Part shown: piece after piece, positions 6,804 to 10,153 of the stretch
Layout of the letters: each line of letters starts with the position of its first letter
How positions within the stretch are numbered: the stretch's first letter is position 1
Origin: Candidatus Manganitrophaceae bacterium
GTDB lineage: Bacteria; Nitrospirota; Nitrospiria; SBBL01; Manganitrophaceae
Direction of reading: 5' to 3'
NCBI GenBank assembly: GCA_004297235.1
Contig: SCUR01000152.1
Span: 1 to 10,153 of the forward strand
DNA length: 10,153 nucleotides
Position numbers and translations under genes: made by a program
Notes under the pieces: generated by a model
What the model was told of the DNA's origin: nothing
Database searches by the model: none
What the model saw: only the letters and a program-made list of their open reading frames with translations

Positions 6804-7775
6804 ATGACTTCCAAGCAGAAAATGCCGCTCATTGAATTTCTTCGACAGATGGTATTGATCCGTCGATTCGAGGAGAAAGCGGCCGAGATGTACGCCCTGG
6901 GCAAGATCGCCGGCTTCTGCCATCTCTATATTGGAGAAGAGGCGGTGGCGGTCGGTGCGATCGGGGCGGCGAATCCCGACGATTACATCGTCACCGCCTA
7001 TCGCGACCATGGACATGCCTTGGCGCGCGGGTTGGAGCCGAAGCGGGTGATGGCGGAACTCTTCGGAAAGGCGACCGGCGTCTCGAAGGGAATGGGGGGA
7101 TCGATGCATCTCTTCGACGCCGGCAAAAATTTCATGGGCGGCTATGCCATCGTCGGCGGGCATATCCCCGTCGCCACCGGAATCGGCTTCGCAATGAAAT
7201 ATGAAAAAAAGGATCAGGTGGTCCTCTGCTTCTTCGGGGAGGGCTCCGTTCCGTCGGGGAATTTCCACGAGGCCCTGAATCTCGCCTCGCTTTGGCGCCT
7301 GCCGGTGGTTTACATCTGCGAAAATAACCGATTTGGAATGGGAACCCCGGTGGAGCGATCCTCGGCGGTCTACGACATCGCCCACGCCGCCCGGGCGCAC
7401 GACATGCCGTTTCATCACATCGATGGAATGGATGTGACCGATGTTTACACGCAGATGCAGAAGATCATCGAAGCGGTTCGAAAATCGAAGCGGCCGATTT
7501 TTGTGGAGGCCCGGACCTATCGATATATGGGACATTCGATGTCCGATCCGGCCCACGGCCACTACCGGACGAAGGCGGAGATCGACGAGCAGAAAAAGCG
7601 CGATCCGATCTTAACCCTGCAGCAGCAACTCCTGGAGAAGAAGGAGATCACGAAAGAGGAGATCGCAAAGATGGAGCGCGAAATCCAGGACATCGTCCAG
7701 GAGTCGGTCGAGTTCGCCGACAAGAGCCCCGAGCCGCCGCTCGAAGCGCTGACCGAATATGTTTATGCACCTTAA
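6804..7775 (+). CDS. pdhA: Pyruvate dehydrogenase E1 component, alpha subunit
   Basis: A 323-residue thiamine-diphosphate-dependent alpha chain of a two-chain (alpha2-beta2) 2-oxo acid dehydrogenase E1. It decarboxylates the 2-oxo acid and passes the acyl group to lipoyl-E2. Family landmarks: GFCHLYIGEEAVAVG (37-51), YRDHGHALARG (66-76), GMGGSMH (96-102), the TPP/Mg motif running from GEG (145-147) to ENN (173-175), and GHSMSDP (243-249) in the regulatory-loop region. The TPP motif normally begins GDG with the Asp binding Mg; here that residue is Glu146. The length fits short bacterial E1-alpha proteins. pdhB follows after 107 bp and E2 after that. Pyruvate is the most probable substrate, although acetoin or branched-chain 2-oxo acid complexes share this architecture. 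Confidence 0.93.
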   Translation: MTSKQKMPLIEFLRQMVLIRRFEEKAAEMYALGKIAGFCHLYIGEEAVAVGAIGAANPDDYIVTAYRDHGHALARGLEPKRVMAELFGKATGVSKGMGGSMHLFDAGKNFMGGYAIVGGHIPVATGIGFAMKYEKKDQVVLCFFGEGSVPSGNFHEALNLASLWRLPVVYICENNRFGMGTPVERSSAVYDIAHAARAHDMPFHHIDGMDVTDVYTQMQKIIEAVRKSKRPIFVEARTYRYMGHSMSDPAHGHYRTKAEIDEQKKRDPILTLQQQLLEKKEITKEEIAKMEREIQDIVQESVEFADKSPEPPLEALTEYVYAP

Positions 7776-7779
7776 GGGC

Positions 7780-7860
7780 AGTTAGGAGAGAGAAGTTAGG
7801 AGTCAGGAGAGAAAAGAGTTAAATCTTTTACTCCTCACTACTTACTCCTCACTCCTCACT
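7780..7860. repeat. Long imperfect hairpin of 7-bp iterated units between pdhA and pdhB
   Basis: The left arm is purine-rich and reads in 7-bp steps: AGTTAGG (7780-7786), AGAGAGA, AGTTAGG, AGTCAGG, AGAGAAA. The right arm is pyrimidine-rich in the same phase: ACTCCTC (7830-7836), ACTACTT, ACTCCTC, ACTCCTC. The arms pair around a perfect 6-bp inner stem, AAAAGA (7812-7817) with TCTTTT (7824-7829), and a 6-nt loop. Pairing extends out to 7780/7860 through scattered mismatches and a 2-nt bulge. It fills most of the gap inside what should be one transcript and ends 13 nt before the pdhB ribosome binding site. An RNA hairpin here could affect message stability or the relative output of the E1 subunits; that is inference. 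Confidence 0.8.
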
Positions 7861-7873
7861 TTAGTTTAGAACT

Positions 7874-7878
7874 GGAGG
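7874..7878 (+). promoter_or_regulatory. Ribosome binding site of pdhB
   Basis: GGAGG at 7874-7878 lies 4 bases before the ATG at 7883, just downstream of the 7-bp-repeat hairpin. It supports that start and independent translation initiation on pdhB. Confidence 0.7.
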
Positions 7879-7882
7879 TTCA

Positions 7883-8863
7883 ATGGCCCACATTGCATAC
7901 CGTGAAGCGCTCGGCCAAGCGATGAGCGAGGAGATGCGCCGCGACGAAAAGGTCTTCCTGATGGGAGAAGAGGTCGGCTTCTATCAGGGGGCGTTCAAAG
8001 TCAGCCGGGGGATGCTCGAAGAGTTCGGACCGATGCGGGTGATTGACACCCCGATCACCGAGGCCGGCTTCACCGGGGTTGGCATCGGCGCGGCGATGGT
8101 CGGGCTTCGTCCGATTATCGAGATGATGACCTTCAACTTCTCGATTCTGGCGATGGATCAGATCATCAACAATGCCGCCAAGGTTCGATCGATGTCGGGA
8201 GGCCAGTTTACCGTCCCGATGGTGGTCCGAGGGCCGGGCGGCTCGGCCGCGCGGCTCGCCGCGCAGCACTCTCAGAGTCTGGAGTCGCTCTACTGCCACA
8301 TCGCCGGTCTCAAAGTGATCGCCCCTTCCGTTCCAAAGGATGCCAAGGGGCTTCTCAAGAGCGCCATTCGCGACAACAACCCGGTGATCTGCTTCGAGGC
8401 GCAGGCCCTCTATGGGACGATGGGCGAGGTGCCGGAAGGTGAATATACGATTCCGATCGGCGTCGCCGATGTAAAGCGAGAAGGGAAGGATGTCACCCTG
8501 ATCGCCTGGTCGAAGATGCTCTTACTCTGTCTGCGGACGGCGGAAGAATTGGCGAAGCAGGGGATCGACGCCGAGGTGGTCGATCCGCGAACGCTCCGTC
8601 CGTTGGATATGGAGACCATTCTCCAATCGGTTCGAAAGACAAACCGGGTGGTGATCGTGGAAGAGGCCTGGCCTTACGCCAGTGTCGGCGCCGAGATCGC
8701 CGACCGGATCACCCATGAGGCGCTCGATATCCTTGACGCCCCTGTGGAGCGGGTGACCGGTGTCGATGCCCCGATCCCCTATGCGAAGAATTTGGAGCAG
8801 GCCGCGCTCCCCAGTCCCGAGAAAATTATTCAAGCCGTCAAAAAAGTGATGTATCTGGAATAG
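7883..8863 (+). CDS. pdhB: Pyruvate dehydrogenase E1 component, beta subunit
   Basis: A 326-residue E1 beta chain with a transketolase pyrimidine-binding domain in the N-terminal half and a transketolase C-terminal domain in the second half. GEEVGFYQGAFKVSRG (28-43) and DTPITEAGFTG (55-65) include Glu60, the expected thiamine-activating glutamate. AAQHSQS (126-132) carries His129, the conserved active-site histidine region. VVDPRTLRPLD and VIVEEAW are typical of the C-terminal domain. The length is standard for the family. It pairs with the alpha subunit upstream to form the alpha2-beta2 decarboxylase, and pdhC follows 105 bp downstream. Pyruvate specificity is inferred. No key residue appears to be missing. 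Confidence 0.95.
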   Translation: MAHIAYREALGQAMSEEMRRDEKVFLMGEEVGFYQGAFKVSRGMLEEFGPMRVIDTPITEAGFTGVGIGAAMVGLRPIIEMMTFNFSILAMDQIINNAAKVRSMSGGQFTVPMVVRGPGGSAARLAAQHSQSLESLYCHIAGLKVIAPSVPKDAKGLLKSAIRDNNPVICFEAQALYGTMGEVPEGEYTIPIGVADVKREGKDVTLIAWSKMLLLCLRTAEELAKQGIDAEVVDPRTLRPLDMETILQSVRKTNRVVIVEEAWPYASVGAEIADRITHEALDILDAPVERVTGVDAPIPYAKNLEQAALPSPEKIIQAVKKVMYLE

Positions 8864-8868
8864 TCAAA

Positions 8869-8950
8869 GCGAGCATTTGGCTCTGCCAATGCGAGCGCGG
8901 GTGTGGGGCATCGGAGCATCCTGCGAAGCGGGAGTGCACGGGCCCCGCGC
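8869..8950. repeat. Inverted-repeat cluster between pdhB and pdhC
   Basis: Two possible stems fill the gap. The first is GCATTTGGC (8873-8881) with GCCAATGC (8885-8892), which pair with one bulged T and a 3-nt loop, and are flanked by direct copies of GCGAGC (8869-8874 and 8891-8896). The second is GCGCGGG (8895-8901) with CCCGCGC (8944-8950), enclosing about 42 nt. No T-run follows, so it does not look like a standard terminator, and the E2 gene starts soon after. It may be a dispersed intergenic palindrome of a third type. Copy number cannot be seen here. Confidence 0.55.
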
Positions 8951-8959
8951 AGAAAAGAT

Positions 8960-8963
8960 GAGG
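8960..8963 (+). promoter_or_regulatory. Ribosome binding site of pdhC
   Basis: GAGG at 8960-8963 precedes the ATG at 8969 by 5 bases. The lipoyl domain begins at once after this ATG, which supports the start. Confidence 0.55.
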
Positions 8964-8968
8964 TTCTT

Positions 8969-10153
8969 ATGGCAAATCGCGTGGTGATGCCCAAGTTGAC
9001 CGATACGATGGAAGAAGGGGTTCTGCTCAAGTGGTATAAGCATGAAGGGGATAAGGTGGAGAGCGGTGATCCGATCGCCGAGGTGGAGACCGACAAAGCG
9101 GTGATGGACCTGGAAGCCTTTGCATCGGGAACCTTGAAGAAGATTCTTGTCCCGGAGGGGTATGTCGTTCCGTCTGGGGATTTGATCGCCCTGATCGCGC
9201 GGGAGGACGAGAATGTCGAAGAGGTCCTCTCCCATGAAACGAAGCCGAGGATGCGGAAGAAAGAATTAAAGGGGGCGCCGGCCGAGCGGGAGAAGCCTCC
9301 CGGCCCGCAGGCGGAGGTCTCGCCCCAAGAAGAGGCCGGAGCGCGGGCCCCTTCGCCTCCTAAAAAAGAGACGCCGCGGAAAGAAGCGCCTCGCCCGGCC
9401 GCGCCTCCCCGCGCGGAAGGGGGCGAGATCAAGGCTTCTCCGCTGGCCAGAAAGATCGCGCAAGAGCGGGGAATCGATCTTAGAACGATTCAAGGGAGCG
9501 GTCCGGGGGGACGGATCACGCAGCGGGATGTCGAGGAGGCGGCCACCGGTGCCGTCGAGGCGCCGCCCGCCGTCGCGCAGGCGCAGGCCCCCGCACGGGC
9601 CGTCGCTCCGCAAGGGGAAGAGGTCGAGCTGTCGATGATCCGCAAGGCGATCGCCAAGCGGATGACACAGAGCAAAGCGCCGGTGCCCCATTTCTATGTC
9701 ACTTCCGAGATTGACATGGGGAAGATCCTCTCTTTCCGTGATGAAATGGAGAAGGCTCCCGACGGGATCAAGCTGACGTTGAGTGAGCTCTTCCTTAAGG
9801 CGGTGGCGTTGACGCTGCAAAAGTTCCCTGGTTACCGATCGACCTTTCTCGGAGACCGGGTCCGGATCGCAAAATCGATCGACGTCGGTCTCGCCATCGG
9901 CATTCCCGATGGGGTGATCACCGCGGTGATTCGGGATTGCGATCACAAGACCCTCTCGGAGATCTCGGCCGAGGTCCGCGACAAGGTCAAGCGGGCGCGC
10001 GAAAAGGGGTTGAAGCCGGAAGAGTACACCGGGGCGATCTTTAGCGTCTCCAATCTCGGCATGTATGACGTGGAGTCGTTCAGCGCGATCATCACCCCGC
10101 CCGAGTCGGGGGTGTTGGCGGTCGGATCGGTCTTGCAGAAGCCGATTGCAAAT
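8969..10153 (+). CDS. pdhC: Dihydrolipoamide acyltransferase (E2) of pyruvate dehydrogenase complex, C-terminally cut by window end
   Basis: The frame is open for 395 codons from the ATG to the last base, so the gene continues beyond the window. Residues 1 to about 80 form a lipoyl domain, with EVETDKAVMD (38-47) placing the lipoylated lysine at Lys43. A charged Pro/Ala/Glu/Lys-rich linker follows (about 88-150). The peripheral subunit-binding domain, which holds E1 or E3, spans about 155-190 (KASPLARKIAQERGID and GSGPGGRITQRDV). The acyltransferase domain begins near 218 (MIRKAIAKRM at 223-232) and runs through VGLAIGIPDGVITAVI and IFSVSNLGMYDVESF. The catalytic HxxxDG motif normally found near the C-terminus is not reached; about 40-50 residues are probably missing. 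This single-lipoyl-domain E2 transfers the acetyl group made by PdhAB to CoA. An E3 gene may follow outside the window. Confidence 0.94.
   Translation, partial: MANRVVMPKLTDTMEEGVLLKWYKHEGDKVESGDPIAEVETDKAVMDLEAFASGTLKKILVPEGYVVPSGDLIALIAREDENVEEVLSHETKPRMRKKELKGAPAEREKPPGPQAEVSPQEEAGARAPSPPKKETPRKEAPRPAAPPRAEGGEIKASPLARKIAQERGIDLRTIQGSGPGGRITQRDVEEAATGAVEAPPAVAQAQAPARAVAPQGEEVELSMIRKAIAKRMTQSKAPVPHFYVTSEIDMGKILSFRDEMEKAPDGIKLTLSELFLKAVALTLQKFPGYRSTFLGDRVRIAKSIDVGLAIGIPDGVITAVIRDCDHKTLSEISAEVRDKVKRAREKGLKPEEYTGAIFSVSNLGMYDVESFSAIITPPESGVLAVGSVLQKPIAN

Noticed and set aside
6621..7562. A 313-codon open frame on the minus strand opposite pdhA
   Set aside because: It overlaps the well-supported pdhA gene, begins at a position set by that gene's codon pattern, and its tail runs into the intergenic heptamer repeat. 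No domain is recognisable.
8830..9432. A 200-codon minus-strand frame over the start of pdhC
   Set aside because: It is antisense to the lipoyl domain and linker of E2, which are unmistakable on the plus strand, and its Ser/Arg/Gly-rich product shows no domain.

Overview
This window looks like the end of a draft bacterial contig with moderately high GC and dense coding. Bases 1-18 match the 3' end of the Illumina TruSeq read-1 adapter exactly, so genomic sequence probably begins at about base 19. Gene content and repeat style are compatible with Nitrospirota or a deltaproteobacterial-type lineage. That is inference from family resemblance only, and no marker gene is present to settle it.

Left block (208-6401, minus strand). 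Four closely packed genes, read in the order glgC (ADP-glucose pyrophosphorylase), an alpha-D-phosphohexomutase, a ROK-family glucokinase, and a GH57 glycoside hydrolase with a DUF3536 C-terminus. Gaps are about 21, 4 and 16 bp, so they look like one operon. The first three encode glucose -> glucose-6-P -> glucose-1-P -> ADP-glucose. The GH57 protein presumably acts on the resulting alpha-glucan (glycogen) or releases sugar from it. No glycogen synthase lies in the window.

Central divergent region (6402-6803). About 400 bp of non-coding DNA holds back-to-back sigma70-like promoters, one for each operon. A 19-bp-arm inverted repeat lies between them, and a hairpin sits in the glgC leader.

Right block (6804-10153, plus strand). 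pdhA and pdhB encode the two-chain E1 of a 2-oxo acid dehydrogenase complex, most likely pyruvate dehydrogenase. They are followed by the lipoyl-bearing E2 (pdhC), which is cut by the window end shortly before its expected active-site HxxxDG motif. E3 is not in the window.

The most unusual non-coding signal is a set of palindromic intergenic elements. Two of them (6572-6643 and 7780-7860) differ in sequence but are both built from 7-bp units arranged as hairpins. The second lies between pdhA and pdhB. A third inverted-repeat stretch with a different layout separates pdhB from pdhC. I see no defence system, mobile-element gene, RNA gene or CRISPR array, and no strong case for a wholly new system. 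The genes are conventional central carbon and glycogen metabolism.
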